The notes beneath the pieces were generated by a model. It was not told where the DNA came from. It searched no databases and saw only the letters and a list, made by a program, of their open reading frames with translations. Positions 21,301-29,646 of a DNA stretch of 37,195 nt are shown here, in pieces. The DNA is taken from contig CACYNH010000027.1 in assembly GCA_902775735.1 (NCBI GenBank), forward strand, positions 1-37,195, read 5' to 3'. The stretch is from an uncultured Erysipelotrichaceae bacterium. GTDB lineage: Bacteria; Bacillota_I; Bacilli_A; Erysipelotrichales; Erysipelotrichaceae. Position 1 is the stretch's first letter. The number at the start of each line of letters is the position of its first letter. The translations under genes and the position numbers were made by a program.

Positions 21301-22112
21301 ACCGCAAATCCTTCCTGTGTGCACTGAACCGTAACGGTTCCGCTGACGGTCTGATAAACTTCCGATCCGGCTTCTTCAAGAATCTTCACTGTCTTTTTGA
21401 TTTCTTTCTGTGAAGGCTCGTCCTCCCCGTTGGTGATGACGCTGACTTCCGGCGTGACGGCGCTGATCAGCTCTTCAAGGGTGTCCTGGGTGTGGCCATG
21501 GTAAGGGACCTTGAGGAAATCCGCGTCGGTGACGGAATATGTCAGGAACTCCTCAATCCTTTCATCCTGGGCGTCGCCCATGAAAAGATATGTCTTATTG
21601 CCGAAACTGACATGAATGATCAGGGAAGAATTGTTCGATTCATCCTCTTCATAGGAATCCGATGCTCCATAGACGGTAAAGACAGCTCCGCCGAGTGTGA
21701 ATTTCTGGGTGCCTTTGATCACAGTGGCGCTCAGCCCCGCTTTGACAAGAGCTTCTTCATAGGAAGTGATGTCATCGCTGGATTTTGACTGCCATGTGGT
21801 GTAGACATGGTTCACTTTCAGTGTTTCAAGAACAGCGTCGGTGCCGCCGACATGGTCTTTGTCAAAGTGGGTGATGATCAGAGCTTCCAGTTCATCCACG
21901 CCCCTTTGGGCAAGAGAGGAAAGAAGCTGGTCCCGGTTTTCTTCAAGACCGGCGTCGATCAGCACATTCCCCTCTTCTGTCTGAATGAGGATGGCGTCGG
22001 CTTTGTCCGCCTCGAAAACCGTTATGGTCATTTCCTGAGACCCGTTATCTGAACTGCAGGCGCTCATCAGAAACGTGAATGCGCACAGCAGAATACAAAG
22101 CAGTTTTTTCAT
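21291..22112 (-). CDS. lipoprotein with metallo-beta-lactamase (ComEC hydrolase-like) domain
   Basis: A 273-residue secreted, lipid-anchored hydrolase. The signal peptide MKKLLCILLCAFTF is followed by the lipobox LMSAC (Cys19). The mature part is a metallo-beta-lactamase fold with THFDKDHVGG (81-90), the MGDA strand and KVPYHGH, as in the stand-alone or C-terminal ComEC-type nuclease-like domains. GGGAGG precedes the ATG. Extracellular DNA or phosphoester cleavage is plausible from fold, but the substrate is unproven. It is divergent from a LysR-like regulator that may control it. Confidence 0.88.
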   Translation of the reverse strand: MKKLLCILLCAFTFLMSACSSDNGSQEMTITVFEADKADAILIQTEEGNVLIDAGLEENRDQLLSSLAQRGVDELEALIITHFDKDHVGGTDAVLETLKVNHVYTTWQSKSSDDITSYEEALVKAGLSATVIKGTQKFTLGGAVFTVYGASDSYEEDESNNSSLIIHVSFGNKTYLFMGDAQDERIEEFLTYSVTDADFLKVPYHGHTQDTLEELISAVTPEVSVITNGEDEPSQKEIKKTVKILEEAGSEVYQTVSGTVTVQCTQEGFAVSQ

Positions 22113-22204
22113 GGATTTTTACCTCCCGGTGCTATCGTAGCTGTTTTGAAGAGAATGTGTGTGAATTCTGGCTGATTTCTGTCTGAATGAGCTGTACCAA
22201 AGCA

Positions 22205-22213
22205 TGTTATAAT
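22205..22213 (+). promoter_or_regulatory. extended -10 promoter of the LysR-like gene
   Basis: TGT followed by consensus TATAAT (22208-22213), without a good -35; the coding start is 24 nt downstream. It lies in the divergent region 22113-22236 shared with the lipoprotein gene, the usual site of LysR control. Confidence 0.5.
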
Positions 22214-22236
22214 ATGGACAGCGAGGCCTTTATATT

Positions 22237-23136
22237 ATGAAAATTGAAGATCTGGAAGTCTTTATCGCTGCCTGCGACAGCGATACGTTTTTCACACCGT
22301 CGGGTGCCCACCGCTATCAGTCCAGCGCGTCGGAAGAAATCCTGCGTCTGGAGGAAGAGTTCAAAACGCTTCTTTTCATCCGCGAAGGCACCAATACCGG
22401 TATCCTGACGGAGGCCGGCAAAACACTGCTTGAGTATGCAAGACCACTGGTCCGCGCCTACCGCAAGACATTGAAATCAATGGAACAGTTCCGTCCCTAC
22501 GATGAGCGCTCCATCATCATCGGCTCGCTGCCGATTTTAAAGCAGTACCGTCTGAACCGGGTGTTCAGCCGCTTTGAGGATGATTTTGAGGATGAAGTGG
22601 AACTGAGGCTGGAAATCGGCAAAGGAAGAGATCTTCTGAGCGGCCTGAAGGAAGGCTATTATGACGCCATCGTCGTCCGCAAGTCGATGCTCAACCATCC
22701 GGAAAAATATGACATGTACAGAATGGCGACCGATGAAATGGCGGCGATCCTGCCGGCGGACCACAGGCTGGCGGGCGAATCCTATATTTCCCTTCCTTCC
22801 CTGAAGAATGAATTCTTCTATCTTGCCGATCCCAACACCCAGTCCTTCGGCGTCTGCTGGAACCTGCTCAAAAGCCAGCACATCTCCACCGAAAACGTGC
22901 GGACGGCGGACATTGAAACCATCCTGAAGGAAGTGGCGGACAGACGCGGCGTGGCTTTACTGCCGGTGTCGACGCTCAATGTCATGAAGCAGGAAGGCGT
23001 CATCACCATCCCACTGCAGCCAAGAGCCACCCTTGAGGTTGTCTTCGCGGTGCGCAAGGACCAGCAGAGGAGTGAAATCATGGAGGAACTGATCGAACTG
23101 ATCGATTTCCGCTCCCGCGGGGTTCCTTCCGTCTGA
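22237..23136 (+). CDS. LysR-family transcriptional regulator with divergent HTH
   Basis: A 299-residue LysR-type regulator. The N-terminal domain keeps the frame of the family (DLEVFIAACDSDTFF, then ILRLEEEF, LLFIREG and LTEAGKTLL), but the recognition region reads SGAHRYQSSASEE where AAxxLxxSQPALSRQ is expected, one residue shorter. The C-terminal half is a periplasmic-binding-like effector domain. GAGG lies 10 nt before the ATG. It faces a lipoprotein gene, its likeliest target besides itself. Effector unknown. The altered HTH could mean relaxed or changed DNA specificity. Confidence 0.85.
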   Translation: MKIEDLEVFIAACDSDTFFTPSGAHRYQSSASEEILRLEEEFKTLLFIREGTNTGILTEAGKTLLEYARPLVRAYRKTLKSMEQFRPYDERSIIIGSLPILKQYRLNRVFSRFEDDFEDEVELRLEIGKGRDLLSGLKEGYYDAIVVRKSMLNHPEKYDMYRMATDEMAAILPADHRLAGESYISLPSLKNEFFYLADPNTQSFGVCWNLLKSQHISTENVRTADIETILKEVADRRGVALLPVSTLNVMKQEGVITIPLQPRATLEVVFAVRKDQQRSEIMEELIELIDFRSRGVPSV

Positions 23137-23159
23137 TCTGAATCAGAAAGAAAGCAGAG

Positions 23160-23189
23160 CCGCAGTGATGAGACATTGCGGTTTTTTTT
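23160..23189 (+). terminator. terminator of the LysR-like gene
   Basis: An 8-bp stem with one G-U pair (23160-23167/23174-23181) followed directly by eight T residues. Confidence 0.88.
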
Positions 23190-23221
23190 GTCAACTTGGC
23201 CGCGGTTTTGAAACAGTCAGG

Positions 23222-23251
23222 TTGATTTTCATCCTGCCATTCCTATACAAT
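23222..23251 (+). promoter_or_regulatory. promoter of the degV gene
   Basis: TTGATT (23222-23227) with TATACA at 16 bp or TACAAT (23246-23251) at 18 bp. A small GCCG/CGGC hairpin follows in the leader before the GAGG ribosome site. Confidence 0.5.
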
Positions 23252-23291
23252 GAAAAAGCCGCGAAACGGCAATTCATGAGGTTGAACTAAA

Positions 23292-24167
23292 ATGGACAGA
23301 TACATCATAGCCACCGCCTCCACCTGTGACCTGGACCGCAGCTGGCTTGAGGAACACCATATTCCGGTGATCTCCTATACATTTGAAATTGACGGTAAAA
23401 TCTACCGTGATGACTGCCGGCCTGAAACAAGGAGAACATTTTACTCCCGCATGCGTGAAGGCAGGCTTCCCAACACATCGCAGATCAACTCCTACGCGTA
23501 TTATGAATTCTTCAAGGACCTGGTCGAGGACGGCGAAACGGTGATCTTTGTCGATATGGACAGAGCGATCTCCAATTCCTACGCCAATTCCATCGCCGCC
23601 GCTGAGATGATCAAAGAGGAATATCCCGAAGCGGACCTGCATATCATGGACACCCGCTGCATCACCATGGGTCTTGCCTTCCTTTTAAAGAAGATGGTCG
23701 CCATGAAGGAAAGCGGCGCTTCGGCGCAGGAAGTCATTGACTGGTGCAAAACCAACTGCGTGAAAATCGCCCACCGCTTCATGGTCGACGACCTGCAGTG
23801 GCTGCGCAGAGGCGGACGTCTTTCCAACGCTTCCGCGATTGTCGGCTCCCTGCTTTCAATCAAGCCGCTCATCTACCTGCCGGAAGACGGAAAGCTGGTT
23901 GCCTATGAAAAGGTCAGAGGCAGAAAGAAAGCGGTCCGCACCCTTCTGGAAAGCGTCATCAATGACATTGGAGACGCGGAAGGAATGGAACTGATTGTCG
24001 GTCATTCCGACGATCCGGAAGAAGGACAGGCCTGGCTTGAAACAGTCAGGGAACAGTTCCCCAAAGCAAAGAGCGTTGAATTGATGGAGCTTGGCCCCAC
24101 GATCGGCGCCCATGTCGGTCCCGGCTTCCTTTCCATCGTTTATCTGGCTGAAGAAAGAAGACCGTAA
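23292..24167 (+). CDS. DegV family fatty-acid-binding protein (FakB-like)
   Basis: Cytosolic fatty acid carrier of the DegV/FakB family, which presents exogenous fatty acids to FakA for phosphorylation and phospholipid synthesis. The 291-residue protein has the TASTCDL start, PNTSQINSYAYYEFF, LRRGGRLSNASA and the final GPTIGAHVGPGF motif that lines the acyl pocket. GAGG stands 10 nt before the ATG. Single-gene unit with promoter and terminator. Acyl preference is not readable from the sequence. Confidence 0.93.
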   Translation: MDRYIIATASTCDLDRSWLEEHHIPVISYTFEIDGKIYRDDCRPETRRTFYSRMREGRLPNTSQINSYAYYEFFKDLVEDGETVIFVDMDRAISNSYANSIAAAEMIKEEYPEADLHIMDTRCITMGLAFLLKKMVAMKESGASAQEVIDWCKTNCVKIAHRFMVDDLQWLRRGGRLSNASAIVGSLLSIKPLIYLPEDGKLVAYEKVRGRKKAVRTLLESVINDIGDAEGMELIVGHSDDPEEGQAWLETVREQFPKAKSVELMELGPTIGAHVGPGFLSIVYLAEERRP

Positions 24168-24197
24168 GGATTCCTGAAAAGGGAATCCTTTTCTTTT
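24166..24197 (+). terminator. terminator of the degV gene
   Basis: A 9-bp perfect stem (24166-24174/24182-24190) overlaps the stop codon and is followed by TTCTTTT. Confidence 0.85.
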
Positions 24198-24223
24198 AAA
24201 AAAACAGCACCGGCGTGCTGTTT
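24198..24223 (-). terminator. terminator of the GNAT gene
   Basis: A 9-bp perfect stem (24202-24210/24215-24223) with 4-nt loop and seven T residues on the minus strand, touching the GNAT stop codon. Confidence 0.85.
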
Positions 24224-24693
24224 CAGAGAATCTTTTCCAGGACTGTCTTCTGGATTTGAAAGCCCATGCGGTCATAGAAGGCGCGGGCGCTGTCATTGCC
24301 TTCCCAGACGTTGAGGGTGACATTGTGGCAGCCCTGCTCTCTGGCGTAAGCCATGACATATTCATAAAGCGCTTTGCCCGTGTGCATCCCGCGGGCTTTT
24401 TCGTCCACGCACAGATCATCGATATAGAGGGTTTTGTTGGGCACCATGTTGTTGGAGCCGGAATAATCCTGCATGATGCAGAAAGCGTAGCCCATAAGCC
24501 CGTCCTGTTCATCGACGGCAGCGAAAACGGGCGTCTTTTCATCATTGATGATGGCTTTTAGTTCTTCATCGGTATACTTGCGGGTGCCGCTGATGAAAAG
24601 GTCGGGCCGTATGGCGGCGTGGATCTCGAGCACCTGGCTCAGCAGTTCGTCAATGCGGGGAATGTCTTTTTCTTCTGCTCTTCTGATCTTCAT
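24223..24693 (-). CDS. GNAT family N-acetyltransferase
   Basis: A 156-residue acetyl-CoA-dependent acyltransferase. The acetyl-CoA loop reads VDEKARGMHTGKALYEYV, and the C-terminal NDSARAFYDRMGF is the usual last motif. It begins with the typical KIRRAEEKDIPRI strand. The second ATG (24693) is preferred, 8 nt after AAGGA; the first (24699) is too close to it. Acceptor substrate unknown. Single-gene unit. Confidence 0.92.
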   Translation of the reverse strand: MKIRRAEEKDIPRIDELLSQVLEIHAAIRPDLFISGTRKYTDEELKAIINDEKTPVFAAVDEQDGLMGYAFCIMQDYSGSNNMVPNKTLYIDDLCVDEKARGMHTGKALYEYVMAYAREQGCHNVTLNVWEGNDSARAFYDRMGFQIQKTVLEKIL

Positions 24694-24721
24694 GTTCATT
24701 TCCTTCTTTCTTCTGACAAGT

Positions 24722-24753
24722 ATACAGAAAAGCCTGCGCTTTCACACAGGCTT
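24722..24753 (-). terminator. terminator of the HAD-galM-GH32 operon
   Basis: AAGCCTG and CAGGCTT (24730-24736/24747-24753) followed on the minus strand by TTCTG, 24 nt beyond the GH32 stop codon. Confidence 0.7.
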
Positions 24754-24777
24754 CTTTCTGAATTTTTTCTGAAATGC

Positions 24778-26277
24778 TCAGATCACGAAGTCGTCTTCAA
24801 CCGCTTTTACGGGCTTCCAGATGAGCAGGTCGATGTTGGAGCCGCCCATGCGGATGACTCTTTCGCTTGCCTCCGGGAAGATTCTTGAAGAGACTGTGTA
24901 CTCGCCGCCGTTGATAAAGATCTCAACCACGCTGTGATCAACATAAATCTCCAGTGAGGAAAGGCCGTTTTCCAGGGCGATCCTTCTGACGCTGCCGTAT
25001 TCCTCATTGACCTTGTTGATCATTGTGCTTCTGTCAACGGTGAGAACCTTTGTGTTGCGGTCATAGCTGATCTCAAAGCCGCGTCTGCCGTTATCGGCAA
25101 ACAGGCACAGCTCGCATGAGGCAAGGTCCGGGTTGGTCAGTTCAATGATTGCGGAGGAAGGCATCAGGCCGCGCAGCGTGTTGGAGATAATGGTGCCTTT
25201 GCGGGCTTCAAAGAGAAGCTCCCCGCGCAGTTCTTTGGCGGCAGGAACCGGTCTCTGCATGAGTTTTCCGTCTTCGATGGTAAGGATTCTCGGCAGTGTG
25301 AGCAGGTTTGCCCAGCCCTCTTCATCGGTCGGCGGATATGTATAATCGGGGCATGATGCCCATGCGGTCAGGACCGCGGCGTTTTCGAACTGGTTCTGGT
25401 TTGCGCACTGGGCGGCGTAGAAATCAAAGCCTCTGTCGAGTTCTTTGAACGGTCCGTCGGGAATGAATTCGAGATTTTCGATATCGAGGGTGCCGGTGAA
25501 GTAAACGTTGTTGAACTTCTGCTGATAGAGGTCCCCTTCCGGCTCAAGGCCCTGGGGCGAGAACAGCAGCAGCCATTTGTCGCCGACCGGCTCGATGTCC
25601 GGGCACTCGCACATATAGCCGAAGTCATCGAAGTCCCGTACTTTCAGTTCGCCCAGAAGCTTATATTCGCCTTCCGGCGCGTCGGCTTCAAAAATCAGCA
25701 GAACGCCCTTCTTTTCCGGATTCTGGGCACCTTCGAGGATGTAGTATTTCCCGTTGAGCTTAAAGAGCTTGGGGTCTCTCTGATGCTCGGTATATTCAGG
25801 TCTCGGATTGATCACCGGCTTTTCAAGCTTGGTGATCTTTCCGTCCTTATCCATTTTTGCCATCAGCTGATAAGGATGGCGGACAAGGTCGAAATCCTTG
25901 CTGTTGCCGGTATAGGCCAGCCAGAGGGTATCGTCTTCCGGCAGCGCGGAGCCGCTGTAGCAGCCATAGTTTTCAGTTAAAAGCTCCGGCTTCAGGCCAA
26001 GACCTTCGTTCTTCCAGTGAACCAGGTCTTCACTTGTGACATGGTACCAGTGCTTCATGCCATGGATGGCTCCGAACGGGAACCACTGGTAGAACAGATG
26101 CCATTTGCCGTTGAAATAAGAGAAGCCGTTGGGGTCGTTGAGCAGGCCGGTCACGGTCTGGATATGGTAATCGGTGCGCCATTTTGACTTCGAGATCTCT
26201 TCGTGAAGGGCTTTGAGCTCCTCACGGTCTGCTTCTTTAAAGGGTCTGTATCTTTCTTCACTTGTCCATTGTTTCAT
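24778..26277 (-). CDS. GH32 beta-fructofuranosidase (sucrose-6-phosphate hydrolase type)
   Basis: Hydrolyses sucrose, sucrose-6-phosphate or short fructans to release fructose. The 499-residue protein has the five-bladed propeller motifs of GH32: LLNDPNG with nucleophile Asp48, QRDPKLF (transition-state Asp168), and ECPD with acid/base Glu224. A C-terminal beta-sandwich follows. No signal peptide, so it acts in the cytoplasm on imported sugar. It is the last gene of a HAD-galM-GH32 set. No sucrose PTS or ABC transporter is in the window, so phosphorylated versus free substrate is unresolved. Confidence 0.94.
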   Translation of the reverse strand: MKQWTSEERYRPFKEADREELKALHEEISKSKWRTDYHIQTVTGLLNDPNGFSYFNGKWHLFYQWFPFGAIHGMKHWYHVTSEDLVHWKNEGLGLKPELLTENYGCYSGSALPEDDTLWLAYTGNSKDFDLVRHPYQLMAKMDKDGKITKLEKPVINPRPEYTEHQRDPKLFKLNGKYYILEGAQNPEKKGVLLIFEADAPEGEYKLLGELKVRDFDDFGYMCECPDIEPVGDKWLLLFSPQGLEPEGDLYQQKFNNVYFTGTLDIENLEFIPDGPFKELDRGFDFYAAQCANQNQFENAAVLTAWASCPDYTYPPTDEEGWANLLTLPRILTIEDGKLMQRPVPAAKELRGELLFEARKGTIISNTLRGLMPSSAIIELTNPDLASCELCLFADNGRRGFEISYDRNTKVLTVDRSTMINKVNEEYGSVRRIALENGLSSLEIYVDHSVVEIFINGGEYTVSSRIFPEASERVIRMGGSNIDLLIWKPVKAVEDDFVI

Positions 26278-26300
26278 GTGTTTTTTCCTCCCTGTCTGTT

Positions 26301-27305
26301 TCAGCGCGGCGAAAGACGGAATCTGATTTCATGTTTCAGTGTTTCGCCTGCTTTTGCGATGGGCTTTTCAGCCTGTTCATAGTTGATGGCGTTGGGCTGG
26401 TAGCTGGCTTCCAGTGCAATCGAGGACCGCTTGCCGTAGAAATCGCCGTATTTGCCGTTCCAGCCGGTAAACCAGTTGGATGTATAGATATGAACGCCGG
26501 GGAAATCGCTTTCCACTGTCAGTTCAAGACGCTCACTTCTCAGCACCGCATCAGTGCGCATGCCTGAGCCGTTAACCGGATACCAGTGATCATAGCCGGC
26601 GCCGAAGCGCAGCTGTTCGTCATCCTCATCTATTCTATCGCCAATGCGGCGGAACTCCTGAAAATCAAACGGAGTTTCCGAAACCGGCACCGGGATTTCC
26701 CGCATCATGCCGTTTTCATCGGAAAGAGCGTAATGATCAGCCGGGATCATGAGTTCGTGATCAAGAATTGTCTGCGAATGGGCCAGGTTGAAGTAGGCGT
26801 GATTGGTATAGGAGAACAGTGTGTCCGCGTCGGGAGTGCCTTCGCTGACGATACTGACGCCGTCGTCAAGCAGCGTATAGGTGATCTTCACTTCGAGATT
26901 TCCCGGATAGTTCTCTTCGCCATCGGGAGAAAGCCTTGTGAAGACGACGCTGTTTCCTTCTTCCTTTCCGTCAAACAGTTTCCTGTCAAAGCCATACTCG
27001 CCGCCATGGAGGGAGTTGCCGTTGTTGTTGATGAAGAGCTGATACTCTTTTCCGTTGAGCGTGAAGCGTCCCTTCGCGGTCCGGTTGGCGGTGCGGCCGA
27101 TCGAGGCGCCGAAGCAGATGCCTCTTGTGTCCTCGTAGCCTTTCACATCATCGAAGCCCTGCACGGCGTCAATGCCTGTCTTTTTGTCTTTTAAGCTGAC
27201 CAGGGCGGCGCCGAAGTCGGTGACCTGCATCATCACATTTTCATTTTCAAGCGTCCAGAGATGAGCTTTCCTGCCATCGCTGAGTGTTCCGAATGACTGT
27301 TTCAT
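26301..27305 (-). CDS. galM: aldose 1-epimerase (mutarotase)
   Basis: Interconverts alpha and beta anomers of glucose or galactose. The 334-residue product shows the family motifs GRTANRTAKGRF, NNGNSLHGGEYGFD and YTNHAYFNLAHS, where the catalytic His residues lie. The ATG at 27305 follows GGGAG by 7 nt; an in-frame TTG at 27320 is inside that ribosome site and is rejected. It lies between HAD and GH32 genes with short gaps, so it probably handles sugars freed by the fructosidase. Confidence 0.92.
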   Translation of the reverse strand: MKQSFGTLSDGRKAHLWTLENENVMMQVTDFGAALVSLKDKKTGIDAVQGFDDVKGYEDTRGICFGASIGRTANRTAKGRFTLNGKEYQLFINNNGNSLHGGEYGFDRKLFDGKEEGNSVVFTRLSPDGEENYPGNLEVKITYTLLDDGVSIVSEGTPDADTLFSYTNHAYFNLAHSQTILDHELMIPADHYALSDENGMMREIPVPVSETPFDFQEFRRIGDRIDEDDEQLRFGAGYDHWYPVNGSGMRTDAVLRSERLELTVESDFPGVHIYTSNWFTGWNGKYGDFYGKRSSIALEASYQPNAINYEQAEKPIAKAGETLKHEIRFRLSPR

Positions 27306-27316
27306 AAAGTCTCCCT

Positions 27317-28096
27317 TCAAAAGATATATTGTTCAAACGCTTCCGCAAAACCGTCTTCATCTATGTCAGAGACAGTCACGTCAGCGTATTTTCTGAGTTC
27401 TCCGACCGCGTTGCCCATGGCGATCTTCAGCCCGCAGGCTTCAAAGAGGTCCAGATCGTTGGGACCGTCGCCGATGGCGCATGTCTCTGCGGGATCAATG
27501 CCATAATACGCGCATGTGTCAAGCACGCCCTGCTTCTTGCCGGCATATACGGACATGGCGTCAAGCGCCAGGTCATTCCAGCGGGTGTATTTCACCGCTG
27601 TCATTTTATTATATGCCTTCTGCCAGATTTCATCCTCCACCCATGGCACCAGCATGTATGTCTTCTGATCCAGACATCTTTGCGGATCAATGATTTCCGG
27701 ATACGGGCTGTGGATGGATTCCAGGGATTTCTTCACCCTTTCATCCATGAGATTGATATACATGACGTCCTTTTCAAGAAACTGGCAGGCAAAGGGATGC
27801 TGTTCAATTGTCTCAAGCAGGACTTCAAGGTCTTTGTGATCAAGCGGATAAGAGGCGTAGACCTCACGTTCATTGAAGCACAAAGCGCCGTTGAGGGTGA
27901 TCCAGCCGTCAAGCTCAATGTGAATGTGCAGATCCTCGATCTCCAGCATGTGGCGGCCGGTGGCGGCGAAGACCAGGATTCCCTCTTCCCTTGCCCTTTT
28001 TACGGCTTCATGGGCGGAAGACGGAATGGATCCGGTCCCATGGGAATAGAGTGTGCCGTCGATATCGGCGAATACCGCTTTGATTTTCTTTTTCAT
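27317..28096 (-). CDS. HAD-superfamily hydrolase, Cof/IIB type
   Basis: A 259-residue cytosolic phosphatase: DIDGTLYSHG (motif I), AATGRH (motif II), and GDGPNDLDLFEACGLKIAMGNA (motif IV). It is first in the HAD-galM-GH32 operon, so a sugar phosphate is the likely substrate. The ribosome site AGGCAG is weak. It is a paralogue of the HAD gene at 17763 but only distantly similar. The divergent region 28097-28212 holds a plausible TTCACA-17-GAAAAT promoter for this side. Confidence 0.9.
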   Translation of the reverse strand: MKKKIKAVFADIDGTLYSHGTGSIPSSAHEAVKRAREEGILVFAATGRHMLEIEDLHIHIELDGWITLNGALCFNEREVYASYPLDHKDLEVLLETIEQHPFACQFLEKDVMYINLMDERVKKSLESIHSPYPEIIDPQRCLDQKTYMLVPWVEDEIWQKAYNKMTAVKYTRWNDLALDAMSVYAGKKQGVLDTCAYYGIDPAETCAIGDGPNDLDLFEACGLKIAMGNAVGELRKYADVTVSDIDEDGFAEAFEQYIF

Positions 28097-28163
28097 GGTC
28101 TGCCTGCTTTCAATTATTTTCTTACATTTTCTTTAATTTGTGAACCGCCGAAGTGATCTTAAC

Positions 28164-28192
28164 TTAACGTCCCTTGACTTGGATGATATTTT
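28164..28192 (+). promoter_or_regulatory. possible promoter of the SEDS-PBP operon
   Basis: TTAACG (28164-28169) and TATTTT (28187-28192), spacing 17 bp, 21 nt before the SEDS start codon. Weak boxes; tentative. Confidence 0.3.
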
Positions 28193-28212
28193 AAATAGTG
28201 AAAGGAAGAGCT

Positions 28213-29646
28213 ATGTTCCTGAAACGAAAAGAAAGTCCCGCGGAAGCTGAAGAAGAACTTTTTGAAGAAGAAGAAAAGGAAGAAACTTCAGTCAGACCCG
28301 CGTCAAATGAATCCGGTGCCGGGTTTATTGTGATCCCGGTCATACTCGAGTTTGTGCTCGGGGTTTTTGTGTGGTTCACGGCGCCGGCGGCGGTCATGAC
28401 ATATCTGTACTGTCTGGTGCCGATGCTGCTGGCGACAGCCTTAACCGGAACGTATGTCTACAACCGCGACGGCGATATGAAGCTGTTTGCCGCGATCGCC
28501 TCTTTATGCGTCATCGGCATTGCCAACCAGCTGGTGATCGATGAAGTCTATACCACCTTCACGATCTTCAATCCGGTGAAACACGCGGCAGGTTTCGCGG
28601 TCGCGATCATCTTTATTTTATTCTATGACCTGCTGCGGAAGCTGCTGAACCATTCCTTCACGGTTTATTTCTCGATGGCGCTGGCGGCTCTGGTCTATCT
28701 GGCCCTGTACTTTTTCGGCTATGACCCCAACGGCATGGGCACCACCGCCTGGCTGAAAGTGGGCCCGATCACGGTGCAGCTGACCGACGCCTCGAAAGTC
28801 GCTTCACTTTTGTTCTACAGTTCGCTGTTTGCGTCGAAGGAGTCGCGCTCGGAAACAAGGGTGCTCTGGATTTCGAATATCTTTTTCCTGATGAATCTTG
28901 TCGGATCGGTATTGATCCATGAGCTGGGAAGTTTCTTTATTCTCTACTTCCTGCATGTATCGATTCTGTTCATCTTTATGGAAAGAGGCAGGAAGAAGAG
29001 AATGTATCTGATCACTGTCGCGGCTGTGACAATCGCGGCCCTTGGATCCTGCTATGGCTTATACAAGGTATTAAGGCCGATGGCGGAGGCGGGGACGCTC
29101 AACAGCCTGACTTCGCTTTTATGGCCGATTGTGCGCAAGGTCTACCTGCGCTTTTCGGTCACCGCCAATATCTACAGCGACCCCTATGGGGCAGGCTATC
29201 AGCTGCTGCAGGGAAAGAAGGCTTTATGGGTGGCCGGTCTTTTCGGCAACCGTATCAACTTCAACGCGATCCCGGTCGTGGAAAGCGATATGGCCTTTAT
29301 CGCCCTGATCAACAGTATGGGCATGTTAATGGGGTTTGCGGTGATCCTGTTCTTTGTGATCATCATGATCAGCGGGTCCGAACTCTCGATAAAGCTTCTG
29401 AAGCATTCAAGAGCGGACGCGGTGGTGATCTACGGGGTCACGGTGCTCCTGTTCGGCCAGGCGATGCTGGTCATCCTTGGCTCATGCAATATCATTCCCC
29501 TTGCCGGTCTGCCGATCCCCTTTTTAAGCCGGGGCGGCACCTACCAGGCGATTGTGTTCTGCTTCTGCGGTCTTCTGCTGCACATGAGTGAATACGGCGG
29601 CAGGCGCTATGAAGGAGGTGATTCTTTTGACATCGATGAAGAATGA
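28213..29646 (+). CDS. SEDS-family peptidoglycan glycosyltransferase (FtsW/RodA type)
   Basis: A polytopic membrane enzyme that polymerises lipid II into glycan strands. The 477-residue product begins with a Glu-rich cytoplasmic tail, then about ten hydrophobic segments. The essential Asp lies in VESDMAFIAL, equivalent to the catalytic Asp of RodA and FtsW, and the C-terminal signature reads PLAGLPIPFLSRGGTYQ. The Arg in SRGG (where Tyr is usual) and the missing second half of the classic GGSS are deviations. AAAGGAAG precedes the ATG; a GTG at 28198 is rejected. It overlaps the next gene, a class B PBP, by 20 bp. It is likely a secondary pair, not the main divisome FtsW. Confidence 0.88.
   Translation: MFLKRKESPAEAEEELFEEEEKEETSVRPASNESGAGFIVIPVILEFVLGVFVWFTAPAAVMTYLYCLVPMLLATALTGTYVYNRDGDMKLFAAIASLCVIGIANQLVIDEVYTTFTIFNPVKHAAGFAVAIIFILFYDLLRKLLNHSFTVYFSMALAALVYLALYFFGYDPNGMGTTAWLKVGPITVQLTDASKVASLLFYSSLFASKESRSETRVLWISNIFFLMNLVGSVLIHELGSFFILYFLHVSILFIFMERGRKKRMYLITVAAVTIAALGSCYGLYKVLRPMAEAGTLNSLTSLLWPIVRKVYLRFSVTANIYSDPYGAGYQLLQGKKALWVAGLFGNRINFNAIPVVESDMAFIALINSMGMLMGFAVILFFVIIMISGSELSIKLLKHSRADAVVIYGVTVLLFGQAMLVILGSCNIIPLAGLPIPFLSRGGTYQAIVFCFCGLLLHMSEYGGRRYEGGDSFDIDEE

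Noticed and set aside
24778..28096. Complete sucrose utilisation (scr) locus
   Set aside because: No PTS or ABC transporter, fructokinase or ScrR is adjacent; only hydrolase, epimerase and HAD genes are seen.
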